Below, piece by piece: positions 56,748 through 64,000 of a DNA stretch of 64,000 nt (the stretch's first letter is position 1; every line of letters starts with the position of its first letter). The translations under genes were made by a program, and so were the position numbers. Below the pieces are notes generated by a model, which saw only the letters and a program-made list of their open reading frames with translations, made no database searches and was not told the origin of the DNA. Location of the stretch: contig NZ_JAUYZI010000017.1 of assembly GCF_030700245.1 (NCBI RefSeq), positions 49,101 to 113,100 on the forward strand. Reading direction: 5' to 3'. This DNA is from Methylobacterium amylolyticum. GTDB taxonomy: Bacteria; Pseudomonadota; Alphaproteobacteria; Rhizobiales; Beijerinckiaceae.

Positions 56748-57176
56748 TCATAGATCCAGGGTCGAGCTGCGGACGGCCGCGCAGGCGATCCGTTGCCCGT
56801 CCACTTCGAGAACCAACTGCGCCTCGAAACTGGACGAGGCTTCCAGGGAAATGCTGACGTCGCCGAGCGTGGCCTGGGCCCGCGGATCGGCCGCGAAGCG
56901 TCCCCCTTGCGAGATCTGCGAGCTGCCTGCGGGCCCGTGCTTGAGGATGCGCATCTGGTAGGTCCCGCTGGCCGGGACGACGCTCGTCACCACGCCGTGG
57001 AGGGTCAGGACGCTGCCCTGCCGGTTCTGTTCGATCCGGCAGCGGACGCGCCCGTCGGACAGGTCGGATTCCGGCATCGCCAAGGCTCCCTGCGGCGCGA
57101 GCGGGCTCAGGCCGCAGAGCAGGCCGAGGAGCGCCGCGAACGACCCCCGCCTTCGAACGCCCCGCCGCATCAGCAT
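56748..57176 (-). CDS. csgH: CsgH-like curli chaperone
   Basis: The 142-residue product has a basic start and signal peptide (LLGLLCGLSPLAPQGALAMP). The mature beta-sandwich domain has VRCRIEQNRQGSVLTLHGVV, GTYQMRILKHGPAGSSQISQ and LGDVSISLEASSSFEAQLVL. The Y-x-M-x-I-x-K-x-G-x-x-G-S-S-x-I-x-Q-G pattern is the mark of CsgH, the alphaproteobacterial relative of CsgC that stops curlins forming amyloid in the periplasm. It lies directly upstream of a curlin gene, as expected. No csgE gene was found in the window. Confidence 0.85.
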   Translation of the reverse strand: MLMRRGVRRRGSFAALLGLLCGLSPLAPQGALAMPESDLSDGRVRCRIEQNRQGSVLTLHGVVTSVVPASGTYQMRILKHGPAGSSQISQGGRFAADPRAQATLGDVSISLEASSSFEAQLVLEVDGQRIACAAVRSSTLDL

Positions 57177-57195
57177 GGCACGACCCTCCGGCGCC

Positions 57196-57816
57196 TCACG
57201 GGAACATCGCCACGCGGGTGAGGAGCACCGCGAGTTCCGCCTGCCGCCGCGTCTCCGTCTTGGTGAACAGGGACGAGAGCTGAGTGCGCAGCGTCGCGTT
57301 GCTGACGCCGCCCCGTTGCGAGATCTCGGACAAGGTCTGGCCGCTGGCGATCTCCACCGCCAAGCGCGCCTCCGCCGGGGTCAGGTCGAAGAGCTTCTGG
57401 AGCGTCGAGACGCTCGGGCGCGGATTGCGGCGCAGATCGACCAGCACCACCACCGCCGCGGCGTCCGGATCGTCCCCCGCCAGCGGGATGGCGTGGAGCA
57501 CCAGCGGCGTGCCGCCGGGGCTGGCGACGATCGCCCAGGATTCCCGGATGATCGGCAGCGCCACACCGGCCTGCCCGAGCAGTTCCGCAAGGCCGCGCTC
57601 GCCCGCGAGGCCCCCGTCCGGGCCGCGCCGATCCTGGCGCAGGATGCCCGCGGCCGTCACGTTGATCTCGGTCAGAGCTCCAGAAAACCCGAGCAGGAGG
57701 CCACCTGAATTCATCCGGTCCAGGACCTGCAACAATGGTCGGGTGTTTGTCACAAACCCCTCGCTGGCCGAACTCAATGATCGATCGTTCAAAGCAGATT
57801 TGATTGCAATCTGCAA
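57196..57816 (-). CDS. LuxR-type regulator with PAS-like N-terminus, curli-linked
   Basis: The 206-residue product has an N-terminal sensory-like domain (GGLLLGFSGALTEINVTAAG, PLVLHAIPLAGDDPDAAAVV), ending in a VVLVDLRRNP strand as in PAS folds. A LuxR helix-turn-helix follows (FDLTPAEARLAVEIASGQTL, SEISQRGGVSNATLRTQLSS). It is the first gene of the minus-strand csg operon, 20 bp before csgH. It may play the part that CsgD plays in enterobacteria, though it is not a close relative by eye. The coding start could be 57816 or ATG 57714. Confidence 0.82.
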   Translation of the reverse strand: MQIAIKSALNDRSLSSASEGFVTNTRPLLQVLDRMNSGGLLLGFSGALTEINVTAAGILRQDRRGPDGGLAGERGLAELLGQAGVALPIIRESWAIVASPGGTPLVLHAIPLAGDDPDAAAVVVLVDLRRNPRPSVSTLQKLFDLTPAEARLAVEIASGQTLSEISQRGGVSNATLRTQLSSLFTKTETRRQAELAVLLTRVAMFP

Positions 57817-58468
57817 TACTTACATCTAGGGGTTGCGTGCTGAGACGGCTTCTTGAAACGCCTATCGCCTTAAAGGCGCGCATACGGCGACTGAAGTGTC
57901 TTTTGGTCGTACGTCGACCCTGTCCGTAAGACGTAGCCAAGGCCGCCGGGCGACCGCCCGAAAGGGATCGCACGGCCGTCCATCCGCACCGCCCGGCCCG
58001 CTGCCCGGGCACCGCGTGCCGTCGACGCCGCGGGCCGGCATGACGACGTGCCGGCTCGTCGCGGGTCGGTACGCCACATCCGATGGCGCCGACGCGTCCA
58101 AGATGAGTCCTGAGCCCCCGCATCGGCTCGCCTCTAAAAAAATTTACCGAACGAGTGTGGCATTATACCGACATTTTACATCACATCGGCCAGCGCGCTA
58201 TCATCTATTCAGATGATGTTCGCAGCCAGGATTCGCCCTGATCCGGCCATATTCAGGGAACAGCGCCCAACTCAGTTCTTGCCCGCACCGGAATTTCATT
58301 CAATCGAATGATGCGCGCCTTTCCGGATTGAAGTACCTAACAAATCGTTAAGAGCCCCAGCCGGATAGAAGCCGATGCTGGATCTCTCAACAGAACGCGG
58401 CAGGAAGCCGCGACCGGATCAATATAGGGAAGGGAACGCAGTCTCTTCCCAAGCAGGGGACCGCATCA
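57817..58468. promoter_or_regulatory. divergent control region between csg operon and large curlin gene
   Basis: This 650 bp region separates the minus-strand csg operon from the plus-strand curlin gene. The part at 58120-58370 is strongly AT-rich for this genome. It holds two clear inverted repeats: atcatct-attc-agatgat (58200-58217) and tcattc-aatc-gaatga (58296-58311). These may be operators for the neighbouring LuxR-type regulator. Promoters for both directions should lie here. Confidence 0.5.
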
Positions 58469-59530
58469 ATGCATAAGCATCTTCTCGCCCTGTCGATGGG
58501 CGTGGCCTCGCTCGCTCTGTCGACAGCCGCCTTCGCCGACAGTAACAGGATTGACCTCCGGCAGGTTGGCAATAACAACAACATCGACTCCATTCAAAGC
58601 GGCAACAATGGAACCATTGGTGACATTGATGGACCGTACAACAAGGCCAATCAGTATGGGGATGGAAATAAGCTGACAATTCGTCAGGGTGGTAATAGTA
58701 ATACGATCGGGGGCAGAGATGTCGGCCCCGCCAATCAGCAGTATCAGGGTTTCGCCAACGTTTCCGATCAGGTTGGCAATGCGAACGAGCTTTTTATCTC
58801 TCAGGAAGGATCTTCTAACACGACCAAGTATCGTCAGAATGGCGATAACAATGATCGCCGAGGTGGCTGGAACACCATTTATCAGTCTGGAAGTTCCAGC
58901 TTGGTCGATTTCAAGCAGGACTCAACGTCGCGTGCTGGGATTGGTAACGGTATCTATGTCGATCAGAGCGCCAACAATTCTTACATTCTGCTGGATCAGA
59001 AGAGCGGAAATGGGCGCAACGAAGCCTATTTCATTCAGCAGGGTGACAGGAACACTGCTAACGTGAAGCAGACTCATACGTTGGGTGATCGAACCAACTC
59101 TGGAACGTTCAAGCAGTACGGTGGAGACAGCGACCTCAAGGCGGTCCAGACCGGCGGCGGCAACGTCATGGAGACTTATCAGGTTGGTTCTTATAACGCT
59201 CGCAACAGCATTGATGCAAATCAGTCCGGGGAGCGCAATAGCCTGAACGCTTATCAATCCGGTTTCGGTCTCAACCTGATTTCGACCCAGACTGGAAATG
59301 ATAACACCGTGATTTCCATTCAGACTGGCGCCTACAACACAGGCAATGTGAGCCAGAACGGCAACAGCAACTACGCATATTTGAATCAGGAAGGCAGCTA
59401 CAATACTGCAAACATCACCCAGATCAGCAATGGCAACACGGCGTATGCCTATCAGGGTGGCTCTTATAATTACATCAACTCGTACCAGAACGGCACCGGA
59501 AACGTCGCGATGATCCGGCAGAACCGCTAA
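58469..59530 (+). CDS. large curlin-repeat protein, probable major fibre subunit
   Basis: The 353-residue product has a signal peptide (MHKHLLALSMGVASLALSTA, cleaved near AFA|DS). Almost the whole mature chain is curlin-like repeats rich in Asn, Gln, Gly, Ser and Tyr, for example RQVGNNNNIDSIQSGNNGTI, NDNTVISIQTGAYNTGNVSQ and NGNSNYAYLNQEGSYNTANI. About fifteen repeats would stack into a long beta-solenoid amyloid. It is much larger than E. coli CsgA (151 residues). The gene is visibly AT-richer than its neighbours, with many AAT and CAG codons. The aggggacc ribosome binding site lies 8 bp before the ATG, and a strong terminator follows. Confidence 0.88.
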   Translation: MHKHLLALSMGVASLALSTAAFADSNRIDLRQVGNNNNIDSIQSGNNGTIGDIDGPYNKANQYGDGNKLTIRQGGNSNTIGGRDVGPANQQYQGFANVSDQVGNANELFISQEGSSNTTKYRQNGDNNDRRGGWNTIYQSGSSSLVDFKQDSTSRAGIGNGIYVDQSANNSYILLDQKSGNGRNEAYFIQQGDRNTANVKQTHTLGDRTNSGTFKQYGGDSDLKAVQTGGGNVMETYQVGSYNARNSIDANQSGERNSLNAYQSGFGLNLISTQTGNDNTVISIQTGAYNTGNVSQNGNSNYAYLNQEGSYNTANITQISNGNTAYAYQGGSYNYINSYQNGTGNVAMIRQNR

Positions 59531-59575
59531 GCCTAATCGTCGCGCCTCCCGGGCGCGGCGCTTGGCGAAACGACG

Positions 59576-59600
59576 GGCCCGCCCCCTGGGGCGGGCCTTT
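59576..59600 (+). terminator. intrinsic terminator after the large curlin gene
   Basis: The hairpin ggcccgcccc (59576-59585) and ggggcgggcc (59588-59597) pairs perfectly over ten bases and is followed by ttt and AT-rich sequence. It lies 46 bp after the curlin stop and should end that transcript, so the curlin gene is probably monocistronic. Confidence 0.85.
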
Positions 59601-59749
59601 ATATTGCTAAATTGCCACAGCCGACCGAGAACCGTGTACTGATTGGCTTTTAAAAGACTCTGTTGTCATATAATTCCAACGTCGGCAGTGTCTTTCTACC
59701 TACGAGGCTGGACCGGCCTTCCCAACGGCAGTCTTGCGGAGGATAGGTC

Positions 59750-60475
59750 GTGCGATCCCGGATCAGAGGACGACGCAGCGGACGGCGTTCTCTTCATCGG
59801 AAGAGTCTCATATCTGGAATTCTCGGGGTCGTCGTCGTGCTCGGCAGCGCGTCTGTCCTGTACACCGTCGACCGGGCGCGCTCCCAGCCGGCCAGGACTG
59901 CTCCGACGGCCGCCCCGCAGCCGCCGGCGCCCCAACCGGGGGCGCCCGCTCCGGACGGGCCCGGCCCAGCTGCGGCGGCGCCCCTGTGCGACTCGAAGTG
60001 CGTCGTCGCCAACATGGACCGTGCGGTCCAGGCCTGCGCGCCGCGGATCGAGGCGCTGGCGCCCAACGATTTTGAGTGGATGCGACGGCCGGTGGGCGGC
60101 ATCTTCCAGGAGGCCGAAACGCCCGAGTCGCCGACCTCCGCGGTGGTGCGCTACCAGGGCGACTCGATCCGTTTCCTCAGCCCGCAGCGCGAGTGGGCCC
60201 GGATCATCTATGAATGCCGTTGGGATGCCGCGGCCGGTCAGGTCGTCGCGGTCAACGTCCGCCTCGGGATCCTCGGCAAGCCGAACGCGATCGTGACCTC
60301 CCCGGCGGGGGGCGCCCGGCCGCCGGCCCCGCCCCCTCCGCCCCCCCCGGCCGCCACCGCACCGCCGCCCAAGCCGGTGCCCGCACCCGAGGCAACGCTC
60401 GACAAGAAGCGCGTCGGCGAGGTGAGTTCCACGGAGCTGTTCCAGGTCAAGCCGAAGCCGGGAACCACCCGATAA
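59750..60475 (+). CDS. membrane-anchored protein of the curli region, unknown function
   Basis: The 241-residue product starts with GTG at 59750, supported by ggaggat 6-8 bp upstream. A basic start and one span (KSLISGILGVVVVLGSASVL) anchor it in the membrane. A Pro/Ala spacer (residues about 45-80) leads to a folded domain with three cysteines (APLCDSKCVVAN, VQACAPRIEAL) and DSIRFLSPQREWARIIYECR. A second Pro-rich linker ends in VGEVSSTELFQVKPKPG. I do not recognise the family. It lies between the curlin and the transglycosylase on the same strand, so a role in cell-envelope assembly is a reasonable guess. Confidence 0.68.
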   Translation: MRSRIRGRRSGRRSLHRKSLISGILGVVVVLGSASVLYTVDRARSQPARTAPTAAPQPPAPQPGAPAPDGPGPAAAAPLCDSKCVVANMDRAVQACAPRIEALAPNDFEWMRRPVGGIFQEAETPESPTSAVVRYQGDSIRFLSPQREWARIIYECRWDAAAGQVVAVNVRLGILGKPNAIVTSPAGGARPPAPPPPPPPAATAPPPKPVPAPEATLDKKRVGEVSSTELFQVKPKPGTTR

Positions 60476-60678
60476 GGCGCTCGCGACGACCGGGCTGTTC
60501 CGCCCGCCGCCGATCGCCGCGCCGGGACGGATGCGGCGCGGGGAACGGATCGGCAGGGCAGGCCGAGAAGCACCCGGCACGGGGCTCGGGTCTCAACGAC
60601 ACAAGGACGGCAGGCGCGTCGCGCTCGACCGATCGGAGCACGCGCCGCCTCGGGCGGCGATCCAAGGGGGCGGCGGCG

Positions 60679-61569
60679 ATGGCATGGCGCGGGAGCGCGA
60701 TCTTGGGTGCGGTGTTCGCCGCCCTGTCCGGAGGCGCCGCCTGCGCCGCGAGCCTCCTCGAGGCCGCGCCGCCGGCCCGCAGCGAGGCGGATCTGCTGCG
60801 GCAGATGCGCGAGGCGGCGCAGGCACCTCCGCCCGCCGTCCTCCGGCAAGCCGGGGGATCGGTCTTCTCCGTGCCCGGCACCGGCTTGCCCCGCGGCAAC
60901 CCGGTCCTCCGGCAGAGCTTCGAGCCGCTGGCCGAGGCTGCCGCCTTTCAGCACGGGATCGGCACTACGTTCTTCAAACGCCTGATCCGCCAGGAGAGCG
61001 GGTACAATCCCGCGGCGGTCAGCCGGGCCGGCGCGCAGGGGATCGCGCAGTTCATGCCGGGCACGGCGGCGATGATGGGGCTCGACGACCCCTTCGATCC
61101 CGGCAAGGCGCTGCCCAAGGCCGCCGAGCTGCTCGCGCTGCTCCACCGGCGGCTCGGGAACGAGGGCTTGGCGGCGGCGGCCTACAACGCCGGCGAGGGG
61201 CGCATCCGGGCCTGGCTCGCAGGCCGGAGCGCACTGCCCCTCGAAACCGAGCTCTATGTCCGCGCGATCACCGGCCGCGAGGCCCAGGACTGGGCGCCCG
61301 CCGGGACGCCGACGCTCCTGCGCACCGCGCTGCCGCCGGCGCGCGCGGCGGCGGGCCGCTCGGTGTTCGGGCGGATGTCCCCCGAATGGGCCTTCGCGCT
61401 CACGCTTCTGCCGAAGGCCGCGCCGGGTGCGGTCCCGAACCCGGCGCGCTCCGCCGCCCTTCCGCCGTCCCCGAGCGCGCCTCGCGCCGCCGCAGCCCCT
61501 GCGCTGCGCGGGGAAGCCTCCCTGTGCCAGAGCCTCGGCCGCGGCTGCATCGTCGCCGCGGTCTACTGA
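60679..61569 (+). CDS. lytic transglycosylase, SLT domain, exported
   Basis: The 296-residue product has a signal peptide (AILGAVFAALSGGAACAAS). The SLT fold follows, with FFKRLIRQESGYNPAAVSRA, whose Glu is the catalytic acid, then GAQGIAQFMPGTAAMMGLDD and AAAYNAGEGRIRAWLAG. It should cleave peptidoglycan strands in the periplasm. In curli and secretion loci such enzymes can open the wall for large assemblies. Cysteines near the C-terminus (LCQSLGRGCIVAAVY) are unusual and may form a disulfide. Confidence 0.88.
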   Translation: MAWRGSAILGAVFAALSGGAACAASLLEAAPPARSEADLLRQMREAAQAPPPAVLRQAGGSVFSVPGTGLPRGNPVLRQSFEPLAEAAAFQHGIGTTFFKRLIRQESGYNPAAVSRAGAQGIAQFMPGTAAMMGLDDPFDPGKALPKAAELLALLHRRLGNEGLAAAAYNAGEGRIRAWLAGRSALPLETELYVRAITGREAQDWAPAGTPTLLRTALPPARAAAGRSVFGRMSPEWAFALTLLPKAAPGAVPNPARSAALPPSPSAPRAAAAPALRGEASLCQSLGRGCIVAAVY

Positions 61570-61593
61570 CTGCGGGCCTCGCGGGCCGGCGGC

Positions 61594-62130
61594 TCAGCGC
61601 TGGACGAGGCGCATCAGGTTGCCCTGCCCGCTCTGCGCCGCCACGACGGTGCCGTTCAGACCGGACTGGATCACGAGCATCGTGTTGCTCGCGCCCGCCT
61701 GCTCCAGGCGCAGCACATTGCCCATCCCGGTCACGCGCGCATCGACGGTGTTGTCGTGCCCGGTCTGATCGACGAGGATCGTGTTCTCCCAGCCGCCGCC
61801 ATCGATGTGCCGCGTGTTGGCCTTCGCGCCGCGCGAGGCGGGATCGGTGCCGGCCGATCCGCTCCGGCTCGCGTCGTACGGGCTGCCCGCGGGCGGGCTG
61901 GTCGTCCTGGACGCAGTCTCCGGCCCGCGCGGCGAGGCCGGGAGACGCGAGAGGCTCGCCTGCGCGAGCGTCGCGGAGCCTTGCGCGGAGCGAGCCTGAT
62001 CCCCGCGCCGGGCGATCGTGCTCGACGCACTCACCTGACCGACCCAGACCTCGTCGGCCCTGACAGCGGACCGGACCGGTGCGACGCACGAGAGAACGGC
62101 GAATGCGAAACCAAACCCCTGCCTGAGCAC
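61594..62130 (-). CDS. curlin-like protein, possible minor subunit or nucleator
   Basis: The 178-residue product has a signal peptide (LRQGFGFAFAVLSCVAPVRS) and a Ser/Ala/Arg spacer. The C-terminal 65 residues contain three or four curlin-type repeats: ENTILVDQTGHDNTVDARVT, GMGNVLRLEQAGASNTMLVI, QSGLNGTVVAAQSGQGNLMR. Ending in repeats with few Asn residues and basic character resembles CsgB-type nucleators. It is convergent with the transglycosylase gene, 24 bp apart, and stands apart from the csg operon. The assignment as curlin-like is firm; the role as nucleator is inferred. Confidence 0.75.
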   Translation of the reverse strand: MLRQGFGFAFAVLSCVAPVRSAVRADEVWVGQVSASSTIARRGDQARSAQGSATLAQASLSRLPASPRGPETASRTTSPPAGSPYDASRSGSAGTDPASRGAKANTRHIDGGGWENTILVDQTGHDNTVDARVTGMGNVLRLEQAGASNTMLVIQSGLNGTVVAAQSGQGNLMRLVQR

Positions 62131-62337
62131 CTGTCGCTCCGGATCGTCGAGACCGATGTCCGGAAGCTGTTCACACGGTGATGGAGAATCGCTTAACCTG
62201 ACTGGCCACCCTGCGTCGAAGTCTCGGCGTCGGACCCGACCTGGAGCATCGTCCCGAACGGTGGTCGCCGGCTCTCGGAAAAGATGATGCCAAAACGATG
62301 CGCTAGCTCACGCCTCCGCCACCTCAGGCTCGATACG

Positions 62338-62739
62338 ATGACGCTCCGTCTCCTCCTGACCCTGATGCTGACCTGCGCCTCCGGTCACACGTGCTGGTCC
62401 CAAGCCGCTCCGGCCAACGTCAACGACTGTACGCTCATTCAAGAGCCGACCGAGTTGCGGAACTGCATCCTCCGCTCCCAGGGCGAGCGGCAGCCCCTGC
62501 CGACCATGATCGAGTCGAGCAACCCCAACGCTCCGCCGTCCCCGGCCGGGGACGGCGAGAAGGATCGGCCCGCGGCATCCAAGCTCCGGGGGCCGACGGA
62601 GGCTTCGGACAAGCGGAAAATCCGGCTCCTCAAGAAGCCGGAGACAGTCATGAGTGAACACCGGGACCCCGTCGAACGACCGCGCCCGTCGATCAGCGAG
62701 GTGTGGGTCGACCAGATCGTCCTTCCCCCCAAACGCTAG
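62338..62739 (+). CDS. small exported protein, unknown function
   Basis: The 133-residue product begins MTLRLLLTLMLTCASGHTCW with a signal peptide. The mature chain is hydrophilic with NDCTLIQEPTELRNCILRSQ (two cysteines likely joined) and a charged, Pro-rich tail ending SEVWVDQIVLPPKR. An ATG at 62284 would add 18 residues but lacks a ribosome binding site. The WVDQI end resembles the mature start of the two smaller curlin-like proteins here (VWVGQV, VYIGQI), so a link with curli assembly is possible but weak. Confidence 0.55.
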   Translation: MTLRLLLTLMLTCASGHTCWSQAAPANVNDCTLIQEPTELRNCILRSQGERQPLPTMIESSNPNAPPSPAGDGEKDRPAASKLRGPTEASDKRKIRLLKKPETVMSEHRDPVERPRPSISEVWVDQIVLPPKR

Positions 62740-62838
62740 AGCCGTTCCCGATCGCGTTGCCATCGTGCACGGCGCCAAGCCTTTGTTTCGACGCGCTCTC
62801 GCGCGCCGAGCCGGTGTCCACCTCGGCGGAGAGCGCTC
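62737..62838 (+). repeat. dispersed hairpin repeat, copy B
   Basis: The repeat starts with the stop codon of the gene at 62338-62739 (tagagccgttcccgatcgcg). Its hairpin pairs gcgctctc (62793-62800) with gagagcgc (62829-62836), and cgccgag (62804-62810) with ctcggcg (62822-62828). The loop is ccggtgtccac, as in copy A. Confidence 0.85.
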
Positions 62839-62843
62839 GAATC

Positions 62844-63152
62844 CTACTGCGCCGACGCGAGGTTGGCTTGATCGATGTGGACCAACCACCGGAGATGCGC
62901 AGCCCCTGAGCTGAGGATCATGACGGCTACCTCCAAGGGCGGCTGGTTCGGCTCTTCCTGGCCTTGCCCGTGGCGGTAGAACTGCGCCGATGCCACCCAG
63001 TCGGTGAAACCCTGCACCAGCTTCTCGGCGGCCTGCTGCGCCGGTCGGTCAGCAGCATAGTGCTGCGCTACGAATGGCGCGAGATGCTGCCCGAGCTGTG
63101 GTGCTGCAAGCCGATGCGCGGCCGGGAACACCAACGTGACGGTGACCTCCAC
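62844..63152 (-). CDS. small protein, unknown function
   Basis: The 102-residue product begins MEVTVTLVFPAAHRLAAPQL and includes QAAEKLVQGFTDWVASAQFY and EVAVMILSSGAAHLRWLVHI. It has no signal peptide and is mostly helical with a hydrophobic end. The even residue use suggests a real gene, yet I recognise no family. It lies next to an insertion sequence, so it could be cargo or a flank relic. Confidence 0.52.
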   Translation of the reverse strand: MEVTVTLVFPAAHRLAAPQLGQHLAPFVAQHYAADRPAQQAAEKLVQGFTDWVASAQFYRHGQGQEEPNQPPLEVAVMILSSGAAHLRWLVHIDQANLASAQ

Positions 63153-63185
63153 CGCCTCGAACTGAGCGGAGGCGGGACGCAGCTA

Positions 63186-64000
63186 GGGCTTAGTGACGAT
63201 TTAGGCGAGACTGATGGCGATAGCGGCGAGGAGGACGAAGCCGCGGAAGTTGGCCAAGAGCTTGTCGTATCGGGTTGCGACGCGGCGGAACTGCTTGAGC
63301 TTGGCAAAGAAGCGCTCGATGCGGTTGCGCTCTGTGTAGAGATGGCGGTCGTAGGCGTGCGGCCGGCGGCGGTGACGCCGGGGCGGGATCACCGGCTCGG
63401 CGCCTGCGTCCAGGATGGCGTCGTGCAGCGGATCGGCGCCGTAGCCCTTGTCGGCGATGACGGCCTTGGGCGACAGGCCCTCGATCAGGGCGTGGGCCTG
63501 GGCCATGTCGTTCTGCTGGCCCGGGCCGAGCAGCAGGCGCACGGGGTCGCCGAGCGCGTCGCAGGCGACGTGGATCTTGGTGCTCAGGCCGCCGCGGGAG
63601 CGGCCCAGGCCCTGGGCATGCGCCCCCCTTTTGACAGGCGCGCGCCGGCGGCGTGCTGGTGGGCGCGCACGATGGTGGAGTCGATCAACAGCCACTCCAG
63701 ATCGGCCTCGGCGCTCAAGGCGGCCAGGACCCCGTCCAGCACGCCGCGCTCGATCCAGCGATAGTAGCGCCGCTTGACCGCCTGATGATCGCCCAGGCGC
63801 TCAGGCAAGTCGCGCCAGCGCCCGCCCGAGCGGGCCATCCACAGCAGCGCTTCGACGAAGCGGCGGTTGTCGCATCGTGGGCCGCGCTGCCCGGCCCGGC
63901 CGCCAGGGATCAGATCCCGCAGGCGCTCCCACTGGTCGTCGCGCAGGCCATCCGGGTCGTGGCTCATCCAGGCCGATCTCCAAAATCAGCCTTGAATCAC
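63186..64000 (-). mobile_element. IS5-family insertion sequence (IS427 group-like), right end beyond window
   Basis: The element holds one frameshifted transposase gene. The left end reads gggcttagtgacgattta (from 63186). The window ends in a sequence whose reverse complement is gtgattcaaggctg. Both ends share gtga, so the second inverted repeat (gggctta) is probably a few bases past 64000. No target duplication can be checked. Confidence 0.7.
63201..63967 (-). CDS. IS5-family transposase made by frameshifting
   Basis: Two overlapping frames encode one DDE transposase. The upstream frame (63967 to 63584) begins MSHDPDGLRDDQWERLRDLI, carries the DUF4096-type head and LEWLLIDSTIVRAHQHAAG with the first Asp. 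The downstream frame (to 63201) supplies GRSRGGLSTKIHVACDALG, KAVIADKGYGADPLHDAI (second Asp) and RNRIERFFAKLKQFRRVATR (Glu in the R-N-x-I-E-R motif). The join lies at a run read as AAAAGGGGGG on the coding strand (63623-63632), a classic slippery site for -1 frameshifting. The frames otherwise look intact, so the element could be active. Confidence 0.85.

Noticed and set aside
1..64000. tRNA, rRNA or CRISPR loci
   Set aside because: I looked for cloverleaf arms, conserved rRNA words and regularly spaced repeats and found none.

Overview
The window is about 70% GC and looks like the chromosome of an alphaproteobacterium, most likely a Methylobacterium-type Rhizobiales. The clues are the base composition, alphaproteobacterial dispersed palindromes, a CtrA-type box, IS5/IS630 elements and a GCG_CRPN small protein. 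I could run no database search, so all names rest on motifs and context. Much of the window is a cell-surface and biofilm-matrix island with an unusual natural-product locus inside it.

Layout. 1-1717: an oligopeptide transporter (OPT) cut by the left edge. 1981-7700: a YadA-like trimeric autotransporter adhesin, a QxPA-repeat exported protein and several small secreted or coiled-coil proteins. 8295-14363: an RND efflux adaptor and pump, a MarR regulator with a large palindrome over its start, and an AlkD-like DNA alkylation repair protein. 14862-15158: a broken IS630 transposase.

15208-35226: a Wzx/Wzy-type exopolysaccharide (EPS) locus. It has a LuxR-type regulator, an initiating sugar-phosphate transferase, six glycosyltransferases, a flippase, a polymerase, an SGNH hydrolase, a GH9 glycanase and a decayed methyltransferase. 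The export half resumes at 47510-51678 with an outer-membrane export protein, a Wzc-like co-polymerase and a polysaccharide deacetylase.

35818-47134: two divergent megasynthase genes sit between the two EPS halves. One is an NRPS (formyltransferase, partial condensation domain, adenylation domain split by a luciferase-like monooxygenase, carrier). The other is a PKS (KS-AT-KR-DH-ACP-TE). The adenylation pocket reads as a glycine code. Together they look like a complete two-module line that could make a small formylated, oxidised glycine-polyketide. This is the best candidate for an undescribed system.

51866-53474: transposase remnants and small genes. 53761-62130: a curli (functional amyloid) locus with csgG, csgF, csgH, three curlin-repeat proteins, a LuxR-type regulator and a lytic transglycosylase. 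62338-64000: small genes and an IS5-family element that runs off the right edge.

A dispersed repeat of about 100 bp occurs four times (16825, 48810, 54311, 62737). Its hairpin has compensatory base changes between copies, and in two copies it directly abuts the stop codon of a matrix-export gene.
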